This document shows positions 23,238-32,431 of a DNA stretch of 33,278 bases, piece by piece. The notes under the pieces were generated by a model. It did not search any database, was not told where the DNA came from, and was given only the letters and a program-made list of their open reading frames with translations. Both the position numbers and the translations under genes were made by a program. The stretch covers positions 1-33,278 of the forward strand of contig JAENYT010000017.1 in assembly GCA_016841665.1 (NCBI GenBank), written 5' to 3'. Each line of letters begins with the position of its first letter. The first letter of the stretch is position 1. The DNA is from Methanobacteriota archaeon (GTDB taxonomy: Archaea; Halobacteriota; Methanomicrobia; Methanomicrobiales; Methanomicrobiaceae).

Positions 23238-24833
23238 CTAGAATGCAGGGTTCAGCCCGTCCCGTATGGCGTCGCCGCGTTCTGTGTTGAGCGCATCAAG
23301 ATAGTCCTCAAACAGGTGGATGCGGGTGCTTACCGGGAAGGCGATGTCAGGAGTGCTGATGACCGCCTCACCGCGTTCAAGCGTCTGGATTTCGGTGTCC
23401 ATATGGGAGATATCCTGTTTTGCGCTGCTGGCAACCGTCATGCGGTCGTTTCTGTCTCCGAGACCCATGATGATGAGAGTATTCAGCTGGGCGAGAATGC
23501 GGGCATCGATGTTCTTCGGCTGCTGGGTGATGACGCACAGGCCGACGCCGAATTTTCGGCCCTCCATAGCACACTCCCGGAAGATCTGGGTGCTCCCCGA
23601 CGACGAGCCGAGCACCCGCTGAGCCTCCTCGATGGCGATGAGGACATGGTGCTGCTCTTCGCCGCGGTCGCCGTCCTCGCCCTGATGGGTACGAAGAATG
23701 CGCCGGGCAATCACGGAGAGCACAAAGAGCTCGCTCTGCTCACTCATTCCGGGAATATCGATCAGGACGACGCGGTTGTCATGGAGCATATGGATGATGT
23801 CGTTGATCGACGACCCGCTCCTTCTCAGGAATACGCGATTTTTCTTGAGCAGGCCGGTGATTCTCCGCTGTATCACATCGAGCGTGCTGGGCGAGAAATT
23901 GACGAGACGTCGTGCGATGTGGGGGTAGGGGCCCTCATAGAGGTCGGCTTCGAAGTCGGAAAAGGAGGTCTCCTGGAAAAACCCGATCACATCCGAGCCA
24001 GGAATATCCTCGAGCATCTCCACCAGCTCGCGCTGCGGCTGCGAGTGGTCGTAGAGGAGAAGCAGGTCCGGCGTCCTGAAATCGTCGTAGTCGAGATAGA
24101 GCCGGTTGAGGAGGTACTTCTTCCTGAACCTGTCCTCCCCCGTGGTGAAGACAGCAAGCCCTCCTTTCCCCCGCTGGTAGTGGATGAGGCCAAGCGTGTT
24201 CTCGCCCGTGGAGGAATGTCCCCCGGCGACGTACTCGCCGTGTGGATCGACGATCAACAGCCCGAATTTCTGGTTTTTCATGCAGGATGCGCAGAACGTC
24301 TTCATGAAATTGCTCTTCCCCATCCCGGTGGTCGCGAACACACCCATGTGCTGCGAGAGCACCCTGCTGTGCAGGCATACCGGGACGCCTTGCAGCACAT
24401 CCATCCCGGTCCGCATATAGCCCACCTCGATGTCACCCATCATCTCCTTGAGAAAGGCAAAATCCTCGTCTTCGGGCCGGAGCACGCGTGAAAATTTGGT
24501 GGGCACCGTCTTGGCCTTTTTAAACTTCCCTCGCGCATCCTTGCAGCCAAGAGGCGATGCCTCCGCGAGGAGATAGACGTCCTCGCCCATGACAAAGAAC
24601 TGGTCGGTATGGGGGCGGGTGTCCCACTTTGCGTCAGAAAAGTTGCTGTCATGGATCAGGTCGTTGACCCTGGCAAAGAAGGTGAGCTGCTTGTTTTCGT
24701 CGGCGATCTTTACGATGTCCCCGACATAGATCTCCTCGTCATGAGGCACGGGGAAGCGATAGTTGAGCACGCTGGTGCCGATCAGGCGGTACTTCGACGA
24801 ATCGGTCATATCAATATCGTGCAAATTCTTCAT
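23238..24833 (-). CDS. herA: HerA bipolar DNA helicase/translocase ATPase
   Basis: HerA is a hexameric FtsK-like DNA pump that works with NurA, and with Mre11-Rad50, in resecting DNA ends. The N-terminal HAS-barrel part is followed by the Walker A loop ATTGMGKSN (about residue 167). Walker B (GLLIVDPHGEY) follows soon after, and the C-terminal motor motifs include VLIAIEEAQRVL and GVGLCVITQQPKNID. ATG 24833 is chosen because TGGAG lies upstream at good spacing; an in-frame TTG at 24845 would add four residues. It overlaps nurA by about 20 bases and is the last gene of the operon mre11, rad50, nurA, herA. Confidence 0.94.
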   Translation of the reverse strand: MKNLHDIDMTDSSKYRLIGTSVLNYRFPVPHDEEIYVGDIVKIADENKQLTFFARVNDLIHDSNFSDAKWDTRPHTDQFFVMGEDVYLLAEASPLGCKDARGKFKKAKTVPTKFSRVLRPEDEDFAFLKEMMGDIEVGYMRTGMDVLQGVPVCLHSRVLSQHMGVFATTGMGKSNFMKTFCASCMKNQKFGLLIVDPHGEYVAGGHSSTGENTLGLIHYQRGKGGLAVFTTGEDRFRKKYLLNRLYLDYDDFRTPDLLLLYDHSQPQRELVEMLEDIPGSDVIGFFQETSFSDFEADLYEGPYPHIARRLVNFSPSTLDVIQRRITGLLKKNRVFLRRSGSSINDIIHMLHDNRVVLIDIPGMSEQSELFVLSVIARRILRTHQGEDGDRGEEQHHVLIAIEEAQRVLGSSSGSTQIFRECAMEGRKFGVGLCVITQQPKNIDARILAQLNTLIIMGLGDRNDRMTVASSAKQDISHMDTEIQTLERGEAVISTPDIAFPVSTRIHLFEDYLDALNTERGDAIRDGLNPAF

Positions 24834-25842
24834 GATAATCTCCAAATAACTGCCAGAAATCCTTGCTGTTCATCCCCAGGCGGTTCATGCCCTTGATGAT
24901 ATCGTAGGTGATCCCTTCGACCTCGTCTGCGCCGAGCACCACCGCACGGTGGGCATCGAGCAGGGGGTAGGGGTAGCCGGGTATCCTCCCGTCACCTGCA
25001 TATGCCGCACAGGCGCTGCAGACCTCGATTGCGGTCCTCTCATCAGCGTAATCCGGCACCTCGATCTTAAACGCCGTCGCCCCTTTCCCATGGAGCCGCG
25101 CCACATACGGCACCCCGCGCTGCCATTGGGTGTGGGGCCTCTGATCGATCGCCTCTTCGGGAATCCGTACACACCATGGCGGCGTTACTCCCGCGGCCTT
25201 CGCGAACAGATCGACCGCCGGGACCAGCGGATAGCCCCCTCCCCACGTCGCCGAGGTGCGCTTGCTGATCCCGGCGACGCGGATGCCGGCGTTCCCCGCC
25301 CGAAAGAGCAGCTCCCGCAGCACGGGCAGGTGGCTCGCGTGGCCCACCCTGAGGCTTCCATCCAGAAGAAGGGTGTCGCCTGCCTCAAGACTCTCCAGCG
25401 CCTCCAGTGCGGCGGCAAATTCCAGCATCTCCCGCACCACCGCGACCGCACGGGCAGGATCGTCGGCCGCCAGGCCCTGCTGCGGCTCCTCCCCGAAATA
25501 TTCCCGGTACAGCGAGGCAAACCGGGCAACAGACTCCTCCCGCACCTCGATTCTCACCAGCCGGGTGGAGGTCGAGCGCAGGAACGCCCGCCGGCCCTCT
25601 GCGAAGCACGACACCACCGCCCGCACCGCGGCGAGGGAAAAACTCCCTGACTCAAGCACCATAGCGTTGCTGCCGTCCACCGCGGCGAGACGGCCCCTGA
25701 ACCCGGGGCTGCACTGCAAGAAATCGTCCCTTCCGATGCCGCTCTGTGCCTCGAACCTCTCTGCAAGGTCGGCGGGACAGATCTCCCGGATATGCTCGAG
25801 GGCTGCGATCACGTCTCCCAGGTAGGTGCGATCGGGGTTCAT
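24811..25842 (-). CDS. nurA: NurA 5'-3' nuclease
   Basis: NurA is the dimeric nuclease that docks on HerA and degrades the 5' strand at DNA ends. Family signs are the first active-site motif LAAVDGSNA, with its metal-binding Asp, and the later DTLLLDGSLRVGHA with a second Asp. The C-terminal DYADERTAIEVCSAC is also typical. The length of 343 residues is within the archaeal range. Its ATG shares one base with the rad50 stop (TAATG at 25840-25844), and its end overlaps herA. Expression is therefore tied to both neighbours. Confidence 0.9.
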   Translation of the reverse strand: MNPDRTYLGDVIAALEHIREICPADLAERFEAQSGIGRDDFLQCSPGFRGRLAAVDGSNAMVLESGSFSLAAVRAVVSCFAEGRRAFLRSTSTRLVRIEVREESVARFASLYREYFGEEPQQGLAADDPARAVAVVREMLEFAAALEALESLEAGDTLLLDGSLRVGHASHLPVLRELLFRAGNAGIRVAGISKRTSATWGGGYPLVPAVDLFAKAAGVTPPWCVRIPEEAIDQRPHTQWQRGVPYVARLHGKGATAFKIEVPDYADERTAIEVCSACAAYAGDGRIPGYPYPLLDAHRAVVLGADEVEGITYDIIKGMNRLGMNSKDFWQLFGDYHEEFARY

Positions 25843-28637
25843 TACGAGATCTCCCGCACAGTGCTCGACGCATCGGCCACCATCTCCACGAGAAGGGTAT
25901 TGGCAAACTCGCCCTGGATGTCCGGAATATGGGATATCAGGAATATCTGCGGGAAATGCGTCTCCTGGGTGCGCAATGCCTGGAGGAGGTTGTTGCGCCG
26001 TTCTTCGTCCTGGCTGCCGAAGATCTCGTCGAAGATCAAAAACGTGCTGTCATGGATCTGGTGCATCTCGGCGAGGTAGCGGCTTAACGCAATGCGCATG
26101 GCGATGGCGATGTCGTCCTGCTCGCCGCCGGAAAACCGGTTCACCGGATAGTTCTCCCCCATGTCATGGACCAGCACCCCGAAATTGTCATCGATGAGCA
26201 CATGCTCGTACCTGCCGTCGGTGATCTGGCCCAGCACGCGCCCCACCTCGCCTTCGATCTGGTTTCTGACCACGTGGAGCAGGTGGGTGATGTACTCGCC
26301 GATCATCCGCCGGGTCAGGCGCAGGTGTGCCGCCTCTTCGCCGATCGCAGCCATCCGGCGCTCGAGTTCATCGATCTTTTCGCATTGCTGCGCAAGTTGC
26401 TGCCCCTCCCTTGCAAGATCCTCCACGTCACGCTCCTTCTCTCGCAGGATGTGCCCGCACTGATCCGCCTGCTCCCTGAGGGATTTCAGGTGCGCTTCGG
26501 CGGCATCGAGCTCCTGCGGTGCAAAGGCGAGATCTTCCAGGTGATCCTGGAGGGTGCGTAGCGATGCCGCGGCATCCTGCACCTCGAGTTCTCTCGCCCG
26601 TATGGTTTCGTCCACCTGGCCCGCCTCCTCGACCTTCGCCCGCACCTCGATGAACCGCCGGTATGCGCGTTCAGCGGCCTGGTATGCCGGTTTTGCTTCA
26701 CGGTAGGCTTCGGTATCAAACCCTATCTCTGCCAGAAGCTCCTCGACCTCCCTGCGTCTCCCGGCAAGGGCGTCCCTCTCGTTCTCCGCACGCGAGAGAC
26801 TGGCCTGGTACTCCTCCTGTGCCTTGAGGCGCTCATTCGCCTCGAGATAGGTCCGCCATTGCCCCTCAAGGGACCGTATCTGCACTTCGAGGTGACGTTT
26901 GTGGTCAGGATGATAGCCAAGATCCTGCATCCGTGCATCGACGGCGGCCTTTTGATGGAGGGCGTCTTCGGCTTCCCGCATGAGGGACGTGCGTTCTTCA
27001 CGGAACGCAGCGACCCGGGAATGATACTCGCCAAGTTTCCGATGCTCGGCGGTAAGGGAGGCATGTTCGGCAAGCGCCTCCTCCCGTAGGCGGGCGATCC
27101 GCGCAATATGGGCCTTGAACTCCTCCTGCCGCTGCACCAGCGACCGGATTTTTTCTTCAAGCTCCCCGACCAGCGCATGGTAGTGGTCCCCGAGGGGGCG
27201 GTTGCAGGTGGGACAGGTTCCCCGCTCCCCCGCGTCCCTGATCTCGCGCAGCTGCGTTTCAAGCTCCTCGCGTTGCGTTCCGCAGCCCTGGGACGCGGCA
27301 CGCATTTCACTCACCTCCCGCAGGAGACGTTCGGTCTCGGCGGCCCGCGCCTCGATCAGGCGTTCGAGTTCCGGTATTTCAGGGTACTGACCGATGGTTT
27401 CCTCGAGGTCTGCCATCTGCGCACGGAGAGCATGCACGCGCTGCTCGATTCCCTGGTACCGGGCTTCACTGTCCGCCTGCGCTTCCCACAGCTCCCGGTA
27501 GCGGGATTCCCGTGCATCGAGCTCTGCAACCTGGAGCCGCAATGCCTCCAGGTTCCGGATAGATGGCTCGAGATCCCTGATCGTGCGTGCATCTTTTTCG
27601 AGCCGGGTGATCCTCTCTCGGAACTGGTTGATCTGCGCTTCATGCCCGGCAATGAGGTCTCCCATCCGCTGCCGCTCGGCAATGCACCGTTCGTGCTGCT
27701 CCTTCTTTTCCGACAGCTCCTCGATGAGGGACGAAAGTCGGGTGTACTCGTTCTCCGCACCGGCAAGGTGCTTGAATTCCTCCCGGTACCCCCGCAGCGC
27801 GGTTATCTTCTGCTGCAACTGCGCCAGTTCGCCCTCCAGCCGGGCGAGACTGTTGATACGCGCCTGCTCCTGTTCCCGGAGCGCAATAAACCGCTCTTTT
27901 TTGCTGCGTAGCTGCTTCTGGGTTTGCTCGGCGGTGGCGCACTCCTGCTCAGCCTCCCCCTTACGGGCGCCAAGCTCCTGGATCTCGGCCTGCAGGCCCG
28001 CGAGCTCGCCCACGATCTCGCCTCTCCGCTGCAGCAGCGATTCCCGGTCATACTCTGCAATCAGGTGCTCGATCGCGCTCACTTCATGTTCTTTCTCCTC
28101 GATCTCCCCTTTCAGGAGCGCATCACTCTCTTTTTTCAGGTAATCGATCCCCAGCACCCGCATAAACCACTGTTTCCGGCCCCCGGGCGTTTCATCGAGC
28201 AGCGAGAGCAGGTCCTTCTGCCCCGCATAGATGGTGCTTTTAAAGTCGGCCGCACCCATGCCGATGGCCCGCGCCACCTCGCCCTCGACCGCACTCACAC
28301 CCTCGGCGAGGAGATTGCCCCCCAGAAAGATCTGGGCGTCGTGCTGGGTGGAGCTTGCCGTGCGCCGGAATGTCCGCAGGACCACATACTGCTCGCCTCC
28401 TATCTGGAAGTCCAGGCGCACCTCGCACTTCTCCCGCGAGGAGGCATTCGAACTGACGATGTACTCCCCCGACAGCCCTGAACTCTTCACCCCGTAGAGG
28501 GCAAAGAGCACCGCTTCCACGATGGTGCTCTTTCCCGCACCGTTGTTTCCCACAATGCCGGTGATGCCGTCGCGAAAGAGTAACTCCGCCTCACCGAACC
28601 GCTTGAAGTTTTTCAGGGTCAGCTTATTGAGCAGCAT
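25842..28637 (-). CDS. rad50: DNA double-strand break repair ATPase Rad50
   Basis: Rad50 is the SMC-like ATPase that, with Mre11, tethers and processes broken DNA ends. The N-terminal half has Walker A GNNGAGKST. Long coiled coils run from about residue 180 to 750 and are broken in the middle by the zinc hook CPTC (C475 and C478). The C-terminal half has the signature FSGGEQDDIAIAMRIALSRYL and Walker B FLIFDEIFGSQDEERR. The length of 931 residues is normal. The start ATG at 28637 overlaps the mre11 end by 14 bases, and the stop overlaps nurA by one base. Confidence 0.96.
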   Translation of the reverse strand: MLLNKLTLKNFKRFGEAELLFRDGITGIVGNNGAGKSTIVEAVLFALYGVKSSGLSGEYIVSSNASSREKCEVRLDFQIGGEQYVVLRTFRRTASSTQHDAQIFLGGNLLAEGVSAVEGEVARAIGMGAADFKSTIYAGQKDLLSLLDETPGGRKQWFMRVLGIDYLKKESDALLKGEIEEKEHEVSAIEHLIAEYDRESLLQRRGEIVGELAGLQAEIQELGARKGEAEQECATAEQTQKQLRSKKERFIALREQEQARINSLARLEGELAQLQQKITALRGYREEFKHLAGAENEYTRLSSLIEELSEKKEQHERCIAERQRMGDLIAGHEAQINQFRERITRLEKDARTIRDLEPSIRNLEALRLQVAELDARESRYRELWEAQADSEARYQGIEQRVHALRAQMADLEETIGQYPEIPELERLIEARAAETERLLREVSEMRAASQGCGTQREELETQLREIRDAGERGTCPTCNRPLGDHYHALVGELEEKIRSLVQRQEEFKAHIARIARLREEALAEHASLTAEHRKLGEYHSRVAAFREERTSLMREAEDALHQKAAVDARMQDLGYHPDHKRHLEVQIRSLEGQWRTYLEANERLKAQEEYQASLSRAENERDALAGRRREVEELLAEIGFDTEAYREAKPAYQAAERAYRRFIEVRAKVEEAGQVDETIRARELEVQDAAASLRTLQDHLEDLAFAPQELDAAEAHLKSLREQADQCGHILREKERDVEDLAREGQQLAQQCEKIDELERRMAAIGEEAAHLRLTRRMIGEYITHLLHVVRNQIEGEVGRVLGQITDGRYEHVLIDDNFGVLVHDMGENYPVNRFSGGEQDDIAIAMRIALSRYLAEMHQIHDSTFLIFDEIFGSQDEERRNNLLQALRTQETHFPQIFLISHIPDIQGEFANTLLVEMVADASSTVREIS

Positions 28638-29778
28638 CGCGCCCCTCCTGGTGGCGTTCGATCACCCTGCGCAATACTTCGGTTCCCTTACCGACCACGA
28701 ATGATTGCACCGGCGCATCAAGGTGCTTCTGCACCACAAACGATTCGAATTCGGCGATATAGTCGACGGTGCGCAGATCCTTTTCGTCGAGCACATTCGC
28801 CTGCTCATCTGCCATCCGTATCCGCACCTTCAGGTCCAGCACCCTTCTTTTGAACTCCGCCAGCGTGCGCCGGTCGACCGCCCGGACCGTCTCCCGTGCG
28901 ATGCCATCCAGGGTCAGCTGGCACATCGCCAGATCATGCCCCTCCGGAAACCGCTCGATTTTCCGGGCGATTGTCTCCGATACTTCCGTGCCGCTGAGGC
29001 CCTCGCAGCCGACCGTGCCCAGGTCCATCATGGGGGTGTGGGGAAGCTCGAGGTGCTCCACCCGGCCGGTCCCCGTGTCCACGACGAGCCCGCCCTTGAC
29101 GTCGGACAGCTCGCCGTAGGTGCAGTACTCGAGAGAGCCCGCGTACCACGCGTTGTCCGCCACCTGGCGCTGGCCGTGGAAATGGCCGAGGGCGATGTAG
29201 TCGAAGTCGGACGAGAGCATGTCCGCGCTCAGCTCATGCTCAGCCACCGTGCGCAGCCTCCAGTCGTGCAGGGTGCTGACGAGTCCGTGCGTGACCAGGA
29301 TGTTGCGGCGTTCCGGCGCCAGCACGATCTCATGGTATGCCTCGGCATAGTCCTGCGCACGCAGCATGTTGGGGATGAGGTGAAACACCGCATCCCCGAG
29401 CTCCACCGATTCATAGCGGTAGCGGAATGCGGCATGCACCTCCGCCTGGTGGTACTCGAGCACCTCGAGCGGTGACGAGGTGTAGCGTGTCTTGGGCATG
29501 CTGTGGTTTCCGGCGATCACCACGAAGGGGATCTCCTCCTCGCCGAGGCGCTCGAGGGCTTCCAGCACCGTGGTATACGCACGCGTCTTGGGCCTGACAC
29601 GGTCGAAGAGATCGCCGGCATGGACGAGGGCTTCCGGGCGCTGGCGGATGATGACCTCGATCGTCTCCAGAAAATTGTCGTAGATCAGGTGTTCCCGCAG
29701 ATTCATGCCGCTTTCGGGATCGATCTTATTAAAGGCGGCGAGCCCGAGGTGGGTGTCGGCGATATGAACAAAGCGCAT
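28624..29778 (-). CDS. mre11: DNA double-strand break repair nuclease Mre11
   Basis: Mre11 is the metal-dependent nuclease partner of Rad50. The calcineurin-like phosphoesterase motifs are in order: IADTHLGL, VHAGDLFDRVRP, VVIAGNHSMP, ILVTHGLV, and IALGHFHGQ. The C-terminal 120 residues form the capping and Rad50-binding part. The length of 384 residues is normal. It is the first gene of the operon. Its ATG at 29778 follows GGGGAG (minus strand) at suitable spacing, and CTATTAAG near 29805 is a possible TATA box. It is divergent from a small ORF upstream of SepCysS. Confidence 0.95.
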   Translation of the reverse strand: MRFVHIADTHLGLAAFNKIDPESGMNLREHLIYDNFLETIEVIIRQRPEALVHAGDLFDRVRPKTRAYTTVLEALERLGEEEIPFVVIAGNHSMPKTRYTSSPLEVLEYHQAEVHAAFRYRYESVELGDAVFHLIPNMLRAQDYAEAYHEIVLAPERRNILVTHGLVSTLHDWRLRTVAEHELSADMLSSDFDYIALGHFHGQRQVADNAWYAGSLEYCTYGELSDVKGGLVVDTGTGRVEHLELPHTPMMDLGTVGCEGLSGTEVSETIARKIERFPEGHDLAMCQLTLDGIARETVRAVDRRTLAEFKRRVLDLKVRIRMADEQANVLDEKDLRTVDYIAEFESFVVQKHLDAPVQSFVVGKGTEVLRRVIERHQEGRDAAQ

Positions 29779-29821
29779 ACGTTATCTCCCCATCGATGGC
29801 GGTTCTTAATAGCCCCGCAGT

Positions 29822-30079
29822 ATGCGGTGTGAAGGTGAACCGCGGGACGAGTCATTACTTATCTATAGATTGGGTCGATATAGGTATGGTGATTTTTTGT
29901 CCCAGAGGGCAGTAGACGCTGTTTTTCAGGCATTGTTCCTGTTGACCGATATCAGGGCGCTTCTCCGGGAGACCGCACCGGACCACCTGCTCGACGATGA
30001 GCAGAAACAGCAGGCAGCGCGGACCCTGGAGAAGGTACAGAAACAGATCTCCATTCTCGAAAAGGAGCTGGTCAGGTGA
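29822..30079 (+). CDS. Small helical protein, translationally coupled to SepCysS
   Basis: I do not recognise a family. The C-terminal 60 residues are almost entirely helix-forming: RAVDAVFQALFLLTDIRALL, a Pro-containing turn, then a charged amphipathic helix ending TLEKVQKQISILEKELV. The N-terminus is doubtful. The open frame begins with ATG at 29822, but the promoter-like TTACTTATCTATAG (29855-29868) lies inside it. A TTG at 29897, preceded by GGTGA, would give a 60-residue protein consisting only of the helices. Its stop overlaps the GTG of SepCysS by four bases (GTGA at 30076-30079), which implies coupled translation. A role as a small partner of SepCysS is an inference. Confidence 0.6.
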   Translation: MRCEGEPRDESLLIYRLGRYRYGDFLSQRAVDAVFQALFLLTDIRALLRETAPDHLLDDEQKQQAARTLEKVQKQISILEKELVR

Positions 30080-31254
30080 AGTGCAGCGGCGATATCGATG
30101 TGCGGGAGGTCGAGGAGCTCTCTATCAATATTGATCCCATCCAGGCCGGCGGGCGCCTCACCCCCGAGGCCATGAAGGCCTGTATCGCCTACGGAGACGG
30201 CTATTCGGTCTGCGATTACTGTCTCAAGCCCTTCCGCCTCGATTATATCAAGAAACCCCCCATCGCAGAGTTCCACCGCGACCTCGCGGAATGGCTGCAC
30301 ATGGACGAGGTCAGGGTCGTGCCCGGTGCGAGGAGAGGATTCCAGGCGGTCGCCAGCACCCTCGTGGAGAAGGGAGACCCGGTCATGCTCACCGCGCTCT
30401 CCCACTACACGGAGTTCGTCTCGGTGGAGCAGTCGGGCGGCATACCCCGGGAAATTCCCACGGACGAGCACAACCGCGTCACTGCCGATGCGGCTGGGAT
30501 GCGAATCGAAGAGGTCATGCGCGAATTCGGGCGTCCTCCCAGCCTTCTCTTCGTCGAGCACGTCGACTACCAGTTCGGCAACATCCACGAGGTCAAAGAG
30601 ATCGCCCGCGTGGCGCACAGTTACGATGTACCGGTGCTGCTCAACGGCGCCTACTCGGTGGGCATCATGGAGGTGGACGGGTCCGCCCTCGGCGTGGATT
30701 TCGTGGTGGGGTCCGGCCACAAGAGCATGGCGGCACCAGCGCCCTCAGGCCTCCTGGCGGCCACCAGCGAACGTGCGGAATCGGTCTTCCGGACGACGAA
30801 GGTGAAGGGCGATCTCACGGAGCGGACCTTCGGGATCAAGGAGGTGGAGCTGATGGGCTGCACGCTCATGGGCGTCACCATCGTGGGCATGATGGCCTCG
30901 TTTCCCGCGGTTCAAGAGCGGGTCAAACACTTCGACCGCGAAATCGCCCACAGCCGGCTGATCACCGACGCCCTCCTCTCCATCGAGGGCACCGAGGTGC
31001 AATCCGAGTACCCCCGCCGCCATTCGCTCACCCGCATCGACACCCGCGGCTCTTTCGACAAAGTGGCGGAAACGCACAAGAAACGGGGATTCTTCCTGCA
31101 ATCAGAATTAAAGAAGCGCGGCATCACCGGCGTCATCCCCGGCTCCACGCGGGTCTGGAAGTACAATACCTACGGGCTGACCGATGCACAGGCGCAACAT
31201 GTCGCCGACGCGTTCAGGGAGATCGCCGCAGAAAACGGGCTCAACGTCACCTGA
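30076..31254 (+). CDS. pscS: O-phospho-L-seryl-tRNA:Cys-tRNA synthase (SepCysS)
   Basis: SepCysS is a PLP enzyme that converts Sep-tRNA(Cys) to Cys-tRNA(Cys) with a sulfur donor, the second step of the methanogen cysteine route after SepRS. The PLP-binding lysine is K216 in GSGHKSMAAPAPSG. The three functionally important cysteines are seen as C46 and C49 in VCDYC and C262 in LMGC. The length of 392 residues is normal. It starts with GTG inside the stop of the small upstream ORF. At its 3' end it overlaps the convergent thiI by eight bases. SepRS itself is not in the window. Confidence 0.94.
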   Translation: MKCSGDIDVREVEELSINIDPIQAGGRLTPEAMKACIAYGDGYSVCDYCLKPFRLDYIKKPPIAEFHRDLAEWLHMDEVRVVPGARRGFQAVASTLVEKGDPVMLTALSHYTEFVSVEQSGGIPREIPTDEHNRVTADAAGMRIEEVMREFGRPPSLLFVEHVDYQFGNIHEVKEIARVAHSYDVPVLLNGAYSVGIMEVDGSALGVDFVVGSGHKSMAAPAPSGLLAATSERAESVFRTTKVKGDLTERTFGIKEVELMGCTLMGVTIVGMMASFPAVQERVKHFDREIAHSRLITDALLSIEGTEVQSEYPRRHSLTRIDTRGSFDKVAETHKKRGFFLQSELKKRGITGVIPGSTRVWKYNTYGLTDAQAQHVADAFREIAAENGLNVT

Positions 31255-32431
31255 TCTCCTCCATCTCGCCGTTGAGTGCCCGGCATACCCGGATCGAGGA
31301 GCATGCCTCCTCGACCAGCCCCTCAATCCCCATCTCTTCTTCCTCCGCACGCACCGCCTCGAGGGTGGCGGCGAGGGCGGGATGTTTGGGGACCACCCCG
31401 CAGCCAAGATCCCCGGCAGCGTCCCGGAAGGTCCCGATGGTGCGCGCGAGTTCGACGGATTCCTGCTTGTCGAAGGTGATGAGGGGGCGCAGGATCGGGA
31501 TCCCGGAGGTGTTCGCCTCCTCGATCACCCCCATATTGGCAAGGGTCTGGGATGCCACCTGGCCGAGCGAATCGCCGGTGACGATGGCGAGCGCCCCCTG
31601 GTCCCGGGCGATACGCCCTGCGACGCGCAGCATGAAGCGTTTGCAGATAATACAGCGGTTTTTGACCTCTTTTTCCTCGACAAGCCTGGCAAAGAACGGC
31701 TCGAGGGAGACCACCTGTAGGGTGAGGGGCTGGCCGAGGCACCACGCGGAGAGGCGGCGGTGGTTCTCAAAGGTACCCTCCCGCACATCCTTCCCCATCC
31801 AGCGGCCGCCGTCGAAGTGAAGATGGGTGACCGTACACCCTCGCCGCATCGCCAGCCAGGACGCCACCGGCGAATCGATGCCCGGGGAGAGCAGCGAGAG
31901 CACAGGGCCCTGCGTGCCGAGGGGCAGCCCCCCCGGCCCCTCCACTCGCTCGTCGTAGACGAGCCCCCCGATGTCCCGCGCCTCGACGAAGATCTCGTAG
32001 TCCGGGTGCCCGAGATCGACCTCCAGCCCATCCATCCCGGTGAAAATCTCCGATCCGATCCATCTGCCGAGCTCCTGGCTGGTGAACCCCGCAAGCCCCG
32101 CCCGGCGCGCCCTGACCGCATAGGACATCCCCGGCTTCAGGCGGGAGAGGGCTTGTTGTACCGCAGCTGCCATGATATCCCCGAGCTCGGGGGGGGTGCG
32201 GATGCACGGGCTTACGCTCACCACCCCGAAGATCCGGCACACCGCGGCGCAGATGCCCGCAAGGTCGTCCCCCTCGATCAGGATGCGCCCCCGGTACACC
32301 TCGATATGGTACTCATACCCCTTCGCGTCCAGGGCCCTTCGTATGTTGCGCAGCAGGATATCGATATACCGCCGCTTCACCGGCTCGCTCTTCAGGAACA
32401 GCTCCCCGTAGCGCACGAGCACTGCGTCCAT
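31247..32431 (-). CDS. thiI: tRNA 4-thiouridine synthase ThiI, archaeal type
   Basis: ThiI adenylates U8 of tRNA and replaces its oxygen with sulfur; the enzyme may also act in thiamine synthesis. The order is an N-terminal ferredoxin-like part, a THUMP RNA-binding domain (to about residue 165) and a PP-loop ATPase with SPGIDSP at 182-188. There is no rhodanese domain, as usual in archaea. Cys260 and Cys263 (CIIC) and Cys344 match, in spacing, the cysteines that hold an iron-sulfur cluster in Methanococcus ThiI. The start ATG shares one base with the stop of the upstream LarE-like gene (TAATG), so the pair is coupled. Confidence 0.93.
   Translation of the reverse strand: MDAVLVRYGELFLKSEPVKRRYIDILLRNIRRALDAKGYEYHIEVYRGRILIEGDDLAGICAAVCRIFGVVSVSPCIRTPPELGDIMAAAVQQALSRLKPGMSYAVRARRAGLAGFTSQELGRWIGSEIFTGMDGLEVDLGHPDYEIFVEARDIGGLVYDERVEGPGGLPLGTQGPVLSLLSPGIDSPVASWLAMRRGCTVTHLHFDGGRWMGKDVREGTFENHRRLSAWCLGQPLTLQVVSLEPFFARLVEEKEVKNRCIICKRFMLRVAGRIARDQGALAIVTGDSLGQVASQTLANMGVIEEANTSGIPILRPLITFDKQESVELARTIGTFRDAAGDLGCGVVPKHPALAATLEAVRAEEEEMGIEGLVEEACSSIRVCRALNGEMEEIR

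Noticed and set aside
23223-24491. 422-codon plus-strand ORF opposite herA
   Set aside because: It lies antisense to the HerA motor motifs and has no recognisable domain.
30291-31820. 509-codon plus-strand ORF through SepCysS and thiI
   Set aside because: It is Arg/His/Gly-rich without any motif and crosses two well-supported genes on different strands.
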